In this document: piece after piece, positions 35,118-43,922 of the stretch | Layout: every line of letters starts with the position of its first letter | How positions within the stretch are numbered: the first letter of the stretch is position 1 | DNA from: Cupriavidus yeoncheonensis | GTDB taxonomy: Bacteria > Pseudomonadota > Gammaproteobacteria > Burkholderiales > Burkholderiaceae | Length of the DNA stretch: 64,000 nt | NCBI RefSeq assembly: GCF_905397275.1 | Contig: NZ_CAJPUY010000001.1 | Coordinates: 310,001 to 374,000, forward strand | Direction: 5' to 3' | Made by a program: the position numbers and the translations under genes | Notes under the pieces: generated by a model | The model's input: the letters and a program-made list of their open reading frames with translations, nothing else | The model's database searches: none | What the model was told of the DNA's origin: nothing

Positions 35118-36875
35118 TTACTGCCGGGAAAGCACGCCCGACAGGATCTGCAGCAGTTCCGCGGCCGGGTCCGCCGGCAGGGCAAAGCTGCGCCACGCGA
35201 CGTGATGGTCCGGCCGCGTCAGCACGCACCCGGTGTCGCCGACCTCGCGGGCGCGCGCCCAGTCGCCGGTGTGGTCCGCATACTGCTGGCGCGGCCCGAT
35301 GATGCGGACATCGATCTGCAGGCCGAGCTTCTTGCCGACCTTCTCTGCGGCTTCGCGCCAGGCCTCTCCGCCCACTCCGGTCAGGACGGTGAAACGGCCG
35401 TGCCCCGTCAGGTCCAGCGTGGAATGTTGCCGCCCGCGGGCATCGAAGACCCAGGCATGTGGCAGGCGCGCGCCGGGATAGGTGGTCGCCTGGTAATAGA
35501 GTTCCGGATCGCGCTCGAAGGCCGGCTCGGCGCTGCCATCGGTGGCTACGGCGCTGGACTTGTAGCGCTGGTTCATCTCCACCCCATGCGCATCCAGCTC
35601 ATAGCGCTTGAACGCCAGCGCTTCGCGTATGGCTTCGCGCTGCGTCTCCGCGGCTTTAGTTGCCTGGCTGCGGGCATGCATATTGGCCTGCATGACTTCG
35701 GCATCCGTCGTTTCCGCGATGCCCAGTGCCTCGTAGAGCGGCGCGAACTCCGCGATCGACTGGTTGGCACGAGTCACGATCTGCTTCGCGATCGGCGCGC
35801 GTTCCGTCGTGTACGTCTGCAGCAGGTCCTCGCCGGCCTGGCCCTTGATGACTGCCGCAAGTTTCCAGGCCAGATTGAAGGCATCCTGGATCGACGTATT
35901 GGACCCGAGTCCGCCGGAGGGCGGGTGCCGGTGGGTCGCATCGCCCATGCAGAACACGCGTCCGTCCTGCATGCGCGTGGCGTACATATTGTTCACGGTC
36001 CAGGTATTCGCGCCGAGCAGCTCGATCTCCAGGTCCGGCTTGCCGACCAGCTGGCGCGCGATCGCGGTGGCCCGCTCCTGGTCGACCACGGGGGTCGGCT
36101 CATTGATGTCGTAGCCCCAGACAATCAGCCACTCGTTCCAGGGCCGGACCATGCGGATCAGGCCCATCCCGATGCCACCGACTTCGGCGCCCGGCTGCAT
36201 GATCGGGTACAGCACGGCGGGGCGATGCGCGACCAGTTCGGAGAGATCCGCCCGGAACCAGATATTCATGGAACCCCGCACGCCCATCTGCCCTTCGAAC
36301 GGCAGGCCCGCGTTCTTTGCGACGCGCGAGTTGCCGCCGTCCGCGCCGACCAGGTATCTGGAGCGGACGGTGAATTCTTCGCCGGTCAGCTTGTCGCGGC
36401 ATTGCGTGACCACGCCATCCCCGGTCTGCGTATGCGACAGGTACTCGGTGCTCATCCGGGCCTGCGTCCCGCGCACGCACGCCGTCTTGAACAGGAGCGG
36501 CTCCATGAACGTCTGCGGAAGATCATTCATCCTGGCGGGGCTCGACAGCCTGCGCTCGGCCCGCGAGCGCGGATGCGAGCCCCAGCTCGGCACGCGCCCG
36601 ATCTCCTCTCCGACCAGACTTTCGCAGAAGACGGTGCCACCCATCAGGTCCTCGTTGGTCGCGTGGAGATAAGCCTCATCCTCGACTTCCCTGCCCAGGT
36701 CGCGCAACACCTCCATCGTGCGCAGATTCGTGATGTGCGCGCGCGGCGTATTCGCCAGCCAGCGATAGTTGTTGACCACCACGTTATCGATCCCATAGGT
36801 CGAAAGCAGCGCGGCGCACGCCGAGCCGGCGGGACCCGTTCCAACAATCAGTACATCTGTCTTGATTTCCGGCAT
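35118..36875 (-). CDS. FAD-dependent aromatic hydroxylase (PheA/TfdB family)
   Basis: A 585-residue single-component flavoprotein monooxygenase. The Rossmann motif is VLIVGTGPAGSACAALL, the NADPH/FAD DG motif is LVGADGGNSRVAKNAGL, and the GD motif is CMGDATHRHPPSGGLGSNTSIQDAFNLAWKL. A C-terminal thioredoxin-like domain of about 180 residues is present, as in phenol 2-monooxygenase and 2,4-dichlorophenol 6-monooxygenase. It would ortho-hydroxylate a phenol, for example resorcinol to hydroxyquinol, for the adjacent dioxygenase. The start at 36875 is set by AGGAGA seven to eight bases upstream; an ATG at 36896 is upstream of that site. Confidence 0.92.
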   Translation of the reverse strand: MPEIKTDVLIVGTGPAGSACAALLSTYGIDNVVVNNYRWLANTPRAHITNLRTMEVLRDLGREVEDEAYLHATNEDLMGGTVFCESLVGEEIGRVPSWGSHPRSRAERRLSSPARMNDLPQTFMEPLLFKTACVRGTQARMSTEYLSHTQTGDGVVTQCRDKLTGEEFTVRSRYLVGADGGNSRVAKNAGLPFEGQMGVRGSMNIWFRADLSELVAHRPAVLYPIMQPGAEVGGIGMGLIRMVRPWNEWLIVWGYDINEPTPVVDQERATAIARQLVGKPDLEIELLGANTWTVNNMYATRMQDGRVFCMGDATHRHPPSGGLGSNTSIQDAFNLAWKLAAVIKGQAGEDLLQTYTTERAPIAKQIVTRANQSIAEFAPLYEALGIAETTDAEVMQANMHARSQATKAAETQREAIREALAFKRYELDAHGVEMNQRYKSSAVATDGSAEPAFERDPELYYQATTYPGARLPHAWVFDARGRQHSTLDLTGHGRFTVLTGVGGEAWREAAEKVGKKLGLQIDVRIIGPRQQYADHTGDWARAREVGDTGCVLTRPDHHVAWRSFALPADPAAELLQILSGVLSRQ

Positions 36876-37045
36876 CACTCGTCTCCTGCCATTCAAGTGC
36901 CGTCACGCGTGGATCGACGGACGGCGAAATTCGTCATTCACCATCGGAGACTGGGTCTCCGTGGCCTCAAAGGAAAAAGAAGGCAGCACATGCAAAGGAG
37001 CCCGAATCGTCATGTGCTGCATCCTGCAAAAGCTGCGGTGCTACA

Positions 37046-37121
37046 TGGGCCGGATTTGGCCCGGACTTGGCCCGGACTTGGCCCGGACTTGGCCCGGACT
37101 GGGCCCGGACTTGGCCCGGAT
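37046..37121. repeat. Seven-copy 11-bp tandem repeat
   Basis: TTGGCCCGGAC is repeated with period 11 from 37056 to 37121, with a 10-base first unit at 37046 and single-base changes in the first, sixth and last units. It abuts the stop codon of the enoyl-CoA hydratase gene and lies in the 246-bp gap before the hydroxylase gene. Confidence 0.95.
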
Positions 37122-37910
37122 TCACCTGCCGTAGAACACCATGTCCGGCGGCACCTCGTCGGCATCGAATGCCCTGGCGGTGCTGGCGAACCCCCGGTTC
37201 GCGTCCTCGGTCTCGTACAGGCCCATCGTCACGTCCAGCATGACCACATCGGCGGCGGCGACACCGCCGCCTGACCACGCCTTCAGCAGCGTGCGGGTCG
37301 CGGCGTAGGAGAGCGTCGGCCCGTCGGCAAGCCGCGCGATCAGTTCGTTCGCCACGCGATCGAGCGAATCGGGGTCCGCCACGTGGGTCGCGATCCCGAG
37401 TTCCGCGGCCGCACTCCCGGCAATGGGTTCCCCGAGCATGGCAAAGCGGGATGCGCGGCTGCGTCCCACGCGCTCGGCGAGCCTTTGCAGCGCGCCCGCG
37501 ATCGGCAGCATGGCCGTCGTCACCTCGACGCACTGGAAGCGCGCGTCGCTCGCCGCCACGATGAAGTCGCAGCTCAGCGCCAGTTCGAATCCGCCACCGA
37601 ATGCGGCGCCCTGCACCACGGCCACCGTGGGCACGCGCAGCCCCTCGATCGTGCGATAGGAGCGGTTCACGTGTGCGACGAACGTGCGGAACCAGTTCAG
37701 GTCCTTGCCCGGCCATTCGCGCACCTCACCGCCCAGGCTGAAGTTCGGCCCTTCGGCGCGGACCACCAGCACACGGATATCGGACTGGCTCGCTTCGCGG
37801 ACCGCCTCCTCGAGGCATTCGGCAAAGCGCGTGTCGAGACGGTTGTAAGGCGGGTTCGCCAGCACGATGTTGCCGACGGGCCCCTTGCGTTCAAATCGAA
37901 TGCTTTTCAT
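37122..37910 (-). CDS. Enoyl-CoA hydratase/isomerase (crotonase family)
   Basis: A 262-residue crotonase-fold protein. The oxyanion strand SLGGEVREW, the GAAFGGGFELALSCDFIVA helix with the first catalytic Glu position, and FQCVEVTTAMLPIAGALQRLAERVG with the second Glu are present. It acts on a CoA thioester in the cytoplasm, by hydration, isomerisation or C-C cleavage. Its presence in a cluster for ring hydroxylation and cleavage hints that one intermediate is a CoA ester, although no CoA ligase is adjacent. It lies 18 bases downstream of the CocE gene, clearly in one operon. Confidence 0.88.
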   Translation of the reverse strand: MKSIRFERKGPVGNIVLANPPYNRLDTRFAECLEEAVREASQSDIRVLVVRAEGPNFSLGGEVREWPGKDLNWFRTFVAHVNRSYRTIEGLRVPTVAVVQGAAFGGGFELALSCDFIVAASDARFQCVEVTTAMLPIAGALQRLAERVGRSRASRFAMLGEPIAGSAAAELGIATHVADPDSLDRVANELIARLADGPTLSYAATRTLLKAWSGGGVAAADVVMLDVTMGLYETEDANRGFASTARAFDADEVPPDMVFYGR

Positions 37911-37928
37911 GATCTTGTCCTTGGCCTT

Positions 37929-39689
37929 TCAGGTGTTCGCCGTCAGCGGAATCAACGGCAGCAGCAAGTGGGACGGATGGTCCGCGTCCCGGTAGACCTT
38001 GTGGGTGACGGTGTTGCTGTTGCAGACGTGATAGGGGATGTACTCGACATCCGTCATAGCGCCGGTCCCGGTCGGCACATCAAGGCTGCAGATTTCGATG
38101 CAGATGCGATGGCCCGCCTTGAACTGGTTGGCCGTTGCCAGCACCTGGATCTCGTATTTGACGATCTCGCCGGGCGTCACCGGCTTGATCGCGTCCTTCG
38201 TCAGCTTGTGGAACGGCTCCCCTGGCGTGGACCGGTCAGGATCGGTTTCGCGATAGGACGCCTTCAGCCAGCCGCGTGTCAGCTCGCGCTCCGGCAGCGT
38301 ATCGGGCACGCTGCGTTCGCCAACGCGGGCGGTGACGACCGATACATCGGGCCCGACGTCTTTCAGCACCACGATCCAGTTCGTGTCGCTCTGGTCGATT
38401 TCCGCATGGAGCGTGAGGGAAATCGGGCCGGCAACGAGGACGTCGTGGGGCAGCGGGTCCGTCATGTAGCGCAACCGCTCGACCTTCGTGGTCATCTTGA
38501 GCGGCATTTGCGTGAACACATCGGGCTCGCGCTGTGCATTGCCGACTTCGGCCCTTGTACGGGGTGCTTCCGTGCTCAGCTTTTCCCAGCTCGACAGGTA
38601 GTACTTGGTCCATTGCGTTTCAGGCAGCGGCCAGTCACTGCCGGTGCGCCATTCGTTGGCGCCCATCGCCCAGTACCGCACCGGCGGCTCGTCCATGATG
38701 CCGGTGTCTTTGCCCTTCAACCAGTAGTCGTACCAGCGGATCACCTCGTCGTGATACTGGTGGAACGGACGCTCCAGGTGGGCGGGGCCGGTGAAGATCA
38801 GCTTGCGCGGCTGGTCGACATTCTTGAAATAGTGCTGCGCGCCGAGCCAGTGCAGCTTGTAGGTATATGCGTAAGCGCCCGATCCCGTGTAGAAGGGAAT
38901 CTTGATCGACCGGAAGATTTCCTCGGCGCGGTCGACCGTACCCTCGGCCTCCCAGGGGTTGGTCATGATGTGGTACATCACCCGGGTACGCTGGCCTTTC
39001 TGGGTCAGGATGTTGTACAGGTTGATGTACATCTTGTAGTCGGGATTCGTCATGGCCGCACGCCATAGCGCTTCCTGTTCCTCCGGCAGCGTGCCCGGCA
39101 CGCTGCGCGATTCATGCACGGTGCTGAAGACGTCCAGCAGGTACGGGAACGTGTGGATCACGCCACCGGGATTGAAATCCCGAAACCCGAACATGCCGCC
39201 GTAGGCGCTGCAGGCGTCGTAGGGAAAGATGGCCTTCAGGGCCGGATGCCCCTGGGCGGCGGCGCGCCATTGCTCTCCGGCAAACCCTGAGATACCCACC
39301 ATCCCGACATTCCCGTCCGACCACGGCTGCTGCGTGATCCACTCGATCATGTCGTAGTGGTCGGTGTTCTCTTCGCCGTAGTGCCCTTCCGACTTGGCGG
39401 AGCCGCGCGGCTGGGCGATGACGTGCACGTAGCCGTTGGCGATGAACCGGCGCGTGTCGCCGGCCTCGATCGGCCCGAACCAGAGCGGTGCGTGGGCCGG
39501 CTGCGGGGGCAGCACGTCGGCAATATCGGGCCCCTGGAGGTCCTTGTTGTGCAGCGCCGAGGCGTACAGCACCGGAAACCTGCCATCGCCCTGGGGCCGA
39601 TAGATATCGACCGCCAGGCGAGTGCCGTCACGCATCGTTACCGTGACGTCGCGCTCTTCAACCATGTCTCGCTCCATATTCGTTTGCAT
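37929..39689 (-). CDS. CocE/NonD-family hydrolase (X-Pro dipeptidyl-peptidase S15 type)
   Basis: A 586-residue alpha/beta hydrolase. The N-terminal domain opens with VTVTMRDGTRLAVDIYRP, and the nucleophile elbow GMVGISGFAGEQW follows EWITQQPWSDGNVG. The C-terminal jelly-roll domain carries DPLPHDVLVAGPISLTLHAEIDQSDTNWIVVL and RGWLKASYRETDPDRS, as in cocaine esterase and glutaryl acylases. It has no signal peptide, so it is cytoplasmic. It probably cleaves an ester or amide of the aromatic substrate. Start 39689 has an AAGG ribosome-binding site. It is the first gene after a clear promoter and heads the CocE-ECH-hydroxylase-dioxygenase transcript. Confidence 0.9.
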   Translation of the reverse strand: MQTNMERDMVEERDVTVTMRDGTRLAVDIYRPQGDGRFPVLYASALHNKDLQGPDIADVLPPQPAHAPLWFGPIEAGDTRRFIANGYVHVIAQPRGSAKSEGHYGEENTDHYDMIEWITQQPWSDGNVGMVGISGFAGEQWRAAAQGHPALKAIFPYDACSAYGGMFGFRDFNPGGVIHTFPYLLDVFSTVHESRSVPGTLPEEQEALWRAAMTNPDYKMYINLYNILTQKGQRTRVMYHIMTNPWEAEGTVDRAEEIFRSIKIPFYTGSGAYAYTYKLHWLGAQHYFKNVDQPRKLIFTGPAHLERPFHQYHDEVIRWYDYWLKGKDTGIMDEPPVRYWAMGANEWRTGSDWPLPETQWTKYYLSSWEKLSTEAPRTRAEVGNAQREPDVFTQMPLKMTTKVERLRYMTDPLPHDVLVAGPISLTLHAEIDQSDTNWIVVLKDVGPDVSVVTARVGERSVPDTLPERELTRGWLKASYRETDPDRSTPGEPFHKLTKDAIKPVTPGEIVKYEIQVLATANQFKAGHRICIEICSLDVPTGTGAMTDVEYIPYHVCNSNTVTHKVYRDADHPSHLLLPLIPLTANT

Positions 39690-39718
39690 GTCTGCCTTCC
39701 ACTGTCAGCGAAGCCGCG

Positions 39719-39750
39719 CCTTGCATTCGGCGTTCCTTGCATTCGGCGTC
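39719..39750. repeat. 16-bp tandem duplication in the cocE-like leader
   Basis: CCTTGCATTCGGCGTT and CCTTGCATTCGGCGTC follow directly (15 of 16 bases identical), between the promoter at 39778 and the start codon at 39689. Confidence 0.9.
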
Positions 39751-39777
39751 GCGCCGAAGTCCGTCGCTGTTGAAACC

Positions 39778-39806
39778 ACTATATTTCCCGATCGTAAAGT
39801 TTTCAA
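39778..39806 (-). promoter_or_regulatory. Promoter of the CocE operon with operator in its spacer
   Basis: On the minus strand, TTGAAA (39801-39806), a 17-base spacer and TATAGT (39778-39783) form a near-consensus sigma-70 promoter. The spacer holds CTTTACGATCGG (39788-39799), which recurs exactly in the promoter of the MFS gene. The rest of the 329-bp gap up to the porin stop at 40019 shows no gene. Confidence 0.75.
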
Positions 39807-40018
39807 GGTAAACTTCGCACCGTTTTCAAGCGGCTTGCATCGTGACGATGACTTCGGTTCGCCGGACCTTCAGAGATGTGTCCAGCGTGGGGAGCCCGCG
39901 ACGCCCGCCAGGGATGCGCGAGTCACCCGTTGCGAGCATTGCAACAGGCAGTCGGCGGGCGCGGCGGAGGAAATGGGGCTGGTTGTGTCCAGCCCGGTGA
40001 AGGAAGCCCTGCCGGGCT

Positions 40019-41176
40019 TCAGAACTTGTGCCGGATACCCAGCGCGACGCCAAGCATGTTCGTCTTTGCCGGCGCCAGCGGATAGCCGTTGGAGAACCCG
40101 ATCGACGCTGTGTCCAGCGCGAGGCCGGCGTTCTTTGCGTACGCCGTGGTCAGGTATACGTCGGTACGCTTCGAAAAGTTGTAGTCGGCGATGAACATGA
40201 GCTGCCAAGGATTGCCGGGCGGCCGCAGCGCCGGCAACGTCGACGAGTGAAAGTCCTGGTAGTAGTACTCCAGCGTCAGTGCAAGCGCGGAGGTGGCCTG
40301 GTAGGCAACGCCGGCCCAGTAGATGTCGTCACGCACCAGTGTCTGCTGCGGCCCGGTCGAACGTCCCCAGCGATAGCCGGCCTCGATCTTTGCCGGCCCG
40401 ATAGCGTAGCCCATGGCCGCTGTGGCCTTCCTGACCGTGCCCGTCCCGAGGAAGGCGGTGCCATTGGTGACGCCCGGATTGACCTGGTCATAGGCGACCG
40501 TGGCGCTGAGCGCCTCGCCAAAGTAGGAAACCTGGGCACCGTATCCGGAATCGCGACGGAACTGGCCAGGAACTTCGCCGGCGCCGCCGATGGTGGCACC
40601 CCCGACGGTTCCAAAGCCGGCACCCGTTCCGAAGGACCAATGGGCGCCCACCGTGACGGGGCCGAAGGTGCCGACATACTTGACCGTGTTGTCTTCGCGG
40701 AATGCCGGGCCGACCACGGCAATCACCGGCTCATAGGTATTGGCGTAATAGGCTGGCGAGAAGTTGGAGAGTGCCTCGTCAAGCGACGTATACTGCCGTC
40801 CAAACGTGATCTGCCCGTAGGTGGCGCTCTTCAGGCCGACGAACGCCTGGCGGCCGAACAGGCGACCGCCCTGCTGCAAGGAGCCGGTGTCCACCCCAAT
40901 GCCGCTTTCCAGTACGAACAAGCCGGTCAGCCCTCTGCCAAGATCCTCGGTGCCGCGGAAACCCCAGCGCGACCCCGACAGGCCACCGCCATTCACTGCG
41001 AACCGGCTGTCCGACCCGCCGCTCGCGTTCTTGACGTTCGTGGCAAATTCCACGTTCGAATCCACCACGCCATACACCGTCACGGCCGTCTGGGCCTGGG
41101 CAATGCCAACCGAGCCAACCGTGCCAACCGTGCCAATCGTGCCAAGCATGGCAAGCGGCAATAGTGATTTTTTCAT
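40019..41176 (-). CDS. Outer-membrane porin (Burkholderiales general porin type)
   Basis: A 385-residue trimeric porin. The signal peptide (about residues 1-28) ends AQA before QTAVTVYGVVDSNVEF, the usual first strand. GGRLFGRQAFVGLKSATYGQITFGRQY is the strand and loop 3 region with arginines, and the protein ends with aromatic Phe (GIRHKF), the Bam recognition signal. It likely gives passage to the substrate of this cluster. The signal peptide contains Gly-Thr-Val/Ile repeats encoded by a 9-bp tandem repeat. It lies downstream of the amidohydrolase gene, in the upper transcript. Confidence 0.93.
   Translation of the reverse strand: MKKSLLPLAMLGTIGTVGTVGSVGIAQAQTAVTVYGVVDSNVEFATNVKNASGGSDSRFAVNGGGLSGSRWGFRGTEDLGRGLTGLFVLESGIGVDTGSLQQGGRLFGRQAFVGLKSATYGQITFGRQYTSLDEALSNFSPAYYANTYEPVIAVVGPAFREDNTVKYVGTFGPVTVGAHWSFGTGAGFGTVGGATIGGAGEVPGQFRRDSGYGAQVSYFGEALSATVAYDQVNPGVTNGTAFLGTGTVRKATAAMGYAIGPAKIEAGYRWGRSTGPQQTLVRDDIYWAGVAYQATSALALTLEYYYQDFHSSTLPALRPPGNPWQLMFIADYNFSKRTDVYLTTAYAKNAGLALDTASIGFSNGYPLAPAKTNMLGVALGIRHKF
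41105..41149. repeat. 9-bp tandem repeat in the porin signal-peptide codons
   Basis: GCCAACCGA, GCCAACCGT, GCCAACCGT, GCCAATCGT and GCCAAGCAT follow each other. They encode the GTIGTVGTVGSVG part of the signal peptide, so changes in copy number would lengthen or shorten its hydrophobic core in frame. Confidence 0.88.
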
Positions 41177-41322
41177 TTTCGTCTCCCCTCTCCTTGTGCC
41201 GGAACCGTTCGCCGTGAAGGCGAGCGACGGCGAGGGCTGCTGCCGCCTTGCGGCGCGCCCTGTCGCACGGTCCCTCCTCCTGCCGAAGTGATCAGCCCCT
41301 GCGGGCCGCGCACGCCCGCCGC

Positions 41323-42246
41323 CTAACGTCTCAGCAGCCTGGCGGCGTTCTGTCCGTACACCTGCGTCATGTCGACGCCGGGGACGTCAATGGCATCCAG
41401 TACCGATCCGAAGTTCCGGATGGCGAATGTCGGGGCGAACGGGAAATCCGTCCCGAAGAGGATGCGGTCGGGGGCCGCAACCTGTGCCAGCGAAGCCAGC
41501 GCCGGGGCGCCGGCCGAAAGCGCCGTATCGAAGTAGAAGGACCGGATCGCCGCGTGCGTATCGCCGACGCGCTCGGCCACTTCGGGCATCATGGAAATGG
41601 ACAGCGCGAGCCGCGGCACGAGGAAGGGCAAGGTACCGCCCGCATGCGACAGAATGAACCGGACGTTCCTGTAGCGGCTCATCGCTCCCGACATGACCAG
41701 GCTCGTGGCGGTGCGGGTCGTTTCGAACGGGTACTCGAGCACGGACGCCGGAGCGACGGACGGGACGTCATGCGGCGGCTGGTTCGGGTGGACGAACACC
41801 ACCGTGCCGCGCCGGTCGAGTTCATCCAGCAACGGGACGAAGTGCTCGTCGCCCAGGTACTTGCCATCGTAGTTGGTGAACAGAATGAAGCCATCGACCT
41901 TCAACTGGTCCAGGCAGTAGCTGACTTCCTTCAAGGCCGCGTCGACATCCGGGAGCGGCAGGCTCGCGAAGGAACCGAACCGCCCCTGATACCGGCTGCG
42001 GAGTTCCGCGGCGTGGTCGTTGCACCGTCTCAGCAGCGTGGCGGCGTCCGGAATCGCCGGCCCCGAGGAGATGGACAGGATGCCTTCGTCGATGCCGTTT
42101 TCGTCCATCATGGCAAGGGCAGCCTCGGCGGACCAGCCTGGGGCGACGCCGCCCGGCATCGCCGCGCGCAAGACATCGAGTCCCACCGCGTCGACATACA
42201 GTTTCGGCAGAAAATGCTGGTGCGTGTCTATCTTCTTCGTTGACAT
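41323..42246 (-). CDS. ACMSD-like amidohydrolase/decarboxylase
   Basis: A 307-residue amidohydrolase_2 TIM barrel. Metal ligands are DTHQHF (His-x-His) at the N-terminus, His in VFVHPNQPP, His in ILSHAGGTLPFL and Asp in ILFGTDFPFAP. This pattern fits the ACMSD/gamma-resorcylate decarboxylase/5-carboxyvanillate decarboxylase group, which removes CO2 from aromatic acids without a cofactor; lactonase-type members also exist. In this context a decarboxylation that yields a phenol for the FAD hydroxylase is plausible. It lies 39 bases downstream of the MFS transporter. Confidence 0.87.
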   Translation of the reverse strand: MSTKKIDTHQHFLPKLYVDAVGLDVLRAAMPGGVAPGWSAEAALAMMDENGIDEGILSISSGPAIPDAATLLRRCNDHAAELRSRYQGRFGSFASLPLPDVDAALKEVSYCLDQLKVDGFILFTNYDGKYLGDEHFVPLLDELDRRGTVVFVHPNQPPHDVPSVAPASVLEYPFETTRTATSLVMSGAMSRYRNVRFILSHAGGTLPFLVPRLALSISMMPEVAERVGDTHAAIRSFYFDTALSAGAPALASLAQVAAPDRILFGTDFPFAPTFAIRNFGSVLDAIDVPGVDMTQVYGQNAARLLRR

Positions 42247-42285
42247 GACGATTTCCTTGGAATATCGCGAAATGGAATCAGGGTT

Positions 42286-43668
42286 TCACTGGGCCGCAAT
42301 GGACGATTTCGCCCGCATACTCTCGATCGGTTCGGCCGCAGCACCGTGCCTTCCCGCCAGCACCCGCACCATGGCTATCATGCTGGCGCAAGCCAGCATC
42401 AACGGCACCGACAGGACGACACATACGGCGAGATAGGGCAGGTTCGACACGACGATCCAGCCGATCAGCGCCGACCCGATGATCGAGCCCAGCCTGCCGA
42501 TGGAAACGGTCCAGCCGCCTCCCGCCGCGCGAAACGCGGTCGGATAGAAGATCCCCGGTATGGTGTTGACACAGATGAGCGGACCGCCGATGGTCAGCCC
42601 CGCGAGGAACACCACGGCCGCATACCACGGCGCGGTTTCCGACATTCCCAGGGCGACGATGAGCAACGACCCCGCCCCGAACGCACCCGCTATCACGGCG
42701 GCGACGTTAAAGCGGCGAACCAGGATGGCAAAGAGGATGGCTCCGCCGAGCGCGCCGAACTGGAACATCGAGGACAGCTGCGAGGCTTCCTGCATCGAGA
42801 GCCCGGTCAGTTTCAGATGCGTCGGCAACCAGCTGCCGATCAGGAAGAAGACGAGATACCCGGCGAACTCGGCGAACCACGTCAACAGGGTGCCGAATCG
42901 ATAGTCCTTCCCCAGCAGCGCACGGAGGCCGGACTGCTTCTCGGCCGGTGTCGAGAGCACGAACTCGGTGGCGGACAATTCGGCCGTGGGAAAGAGCCTT
43001 GCCATCACCCGCTTCACCGCGGCATCGGCCTTGTTGCTTGCCACCAGGTAAAGCGGGGACTCCGGCACCTGCCATGCCAGCAGGATGACCACGCCGAGCG
43101 GCAAGACGCCGCTCAACAGGAGCATGCCTCTCCAGCCCAGCGGCCCGAGGGCGACCGACGTGATGAAGCCGGCCGCGGCGGCGCCGAACAGGAATCCGCA
43201 GTACATCGAGGCCAGCATGGCGGCGCGCGAACGTGCCGGGGTGAATTCCGCGACGAGCGCGGATGTGGCCGGCATCGCGGCCCCGATCCCCAGGCCGGTC
43301 ACGAAGCGCCAGGCGATGAGCTGGGTAATCGATTGCGACTCGCAGGACGCGATCGCGGCAACGCCGAACCATGCGATCGCCACCAGGCTCACCGCCTTGC
43401 GCCCCACGCGGTCAGCCAGCGTGCCGCCGACGATCGAACCGATCAGCAAGCCGAACAGTCCCAGCGCCACCAGCGGCGAGACCGCGGCGCTCGACAGCTT
43501 CCAGCTCTGGCTGATCGCCGGCGCAATGAAGCCGATCACAATCGTGTCGAAGCCCTCGATTGCGGTCGCCGCGAAGCAAACGAGAAAGACTGCCCATTGC
43601 TGCTTCCCCATCGGCATCTGGTTGAGGAATTCCCGCATATCGACGCGGACGTTTTCTGTACTTCCCAT
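42286..43668 (-). CDS. MFS aromatic acid:proton symporter (AAHS family)
   Basis: A 460-residue, 12-helix transporter. Helix 1 carries TAIEGFDTIVIGFIAPAI, matching the D-G-Y/F-D aromatic-acid symporter signature with Glu in the first position. GTLADRVGRKAVSLV is the helix 2-3 loop motif and TPARSRAAMLASMYCG follows helix 4. Relatives (PcaK, BenK, MhbT) import hydroxybenzoates. It is the first gene of the upper minus-strand transcript and has a promoter with the shared operator, so the substrate of the pathway is probably an aromatic acid. Confidence 0.92.
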   Translation of the reverse strand: MGSTENVRVDMREFLNQMPMGKQQWAVFLVCFAATAIEGFDTIVIGFIAPAISQSWKLSSAAVSPLVALGLFGLLIGSIVGGTLADRVGRKAVSLVAIAWFGVAAIASCESQSITQLIAWRFVTGLGIGAAMPATSALVAEFTPARSRAAMLASMYCGFLFGAAAAGFITSVALGPLGWRGMLLLSGVLPLGVVILLAWQVPESPLYLVASNKADAAVKRVMARLFPTAELSATEFVLSTPAEKQSGLRALLGKDYRFGTLLTWFAEFAGYLVFFLIGSWLPTHLKLTGLSMQEASQLSSMFQFGALGGAILFAILVRRFNVAAVIAGAFGAGSLLIVALGMSETAPWYAAVVFLAGLTIGGPLICVNTIPGIFYPTAFRAAGGGWTVSIGRLGSIIGSALIGWIVVSNLPYLAVCVVLSVPLMLACASMIAMVRVLAGRHGAAAEPIESMRAKSSIAAQ

Positions 43669-43713
43669 TGCCTCTCCTTGCGACCGGATTGATGAAACCT
43701 GTGAACAGAGTAG

Positions 43714-43742
43714 TTTTAATTTTTCCGATCGTAAAGGTTTAT
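43714..43742 (-). promoter_or_regulatory. Promoter of the MFS gene with the shared operator in its spacer
   Basis: On the minus strand, ATAAAC (43737-43742), a 17-base spacer and TTAAAA (43714-43719). The spacer contains CTTTACGATCGG at 43725-43736, identical to the 12 bases in the CocE promoter and in the same place relative to the -10. The hexamers are weaker than those of the CocE promoter. Confidence 0.65.
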
Positions 43743-43922
43743 GGAGATGGGACTATCCCTACAGGCGCTCTCTGCACTTGGGGTTGATGTGCGGCTTGGG
43801 AAATCTTGTCTGTAAGCGCTTAAGGAAGGACAGCGCTGGCTGCCCGAGAGTGGAAAGCGGGAAATCACCACCCTTGAGGAGGAAAGGCCGGAAGGAATGC
43901 ACGCGCTACCGCGTCGTCTTTA

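Noticed and set aside
37046-37121. A CRISPR array
   Set aside because: The units are contiguous 11-mers without spacers, and no cas genes are present.
36967-37716. A minus-strand frame covering the 11-bp repeats and most of the crotonase gene
   Set aside because: It is a different frame from the crotonase and is Arg/Gly-rich without motifs; the crotonase frame starting at 37910 is clearly real.
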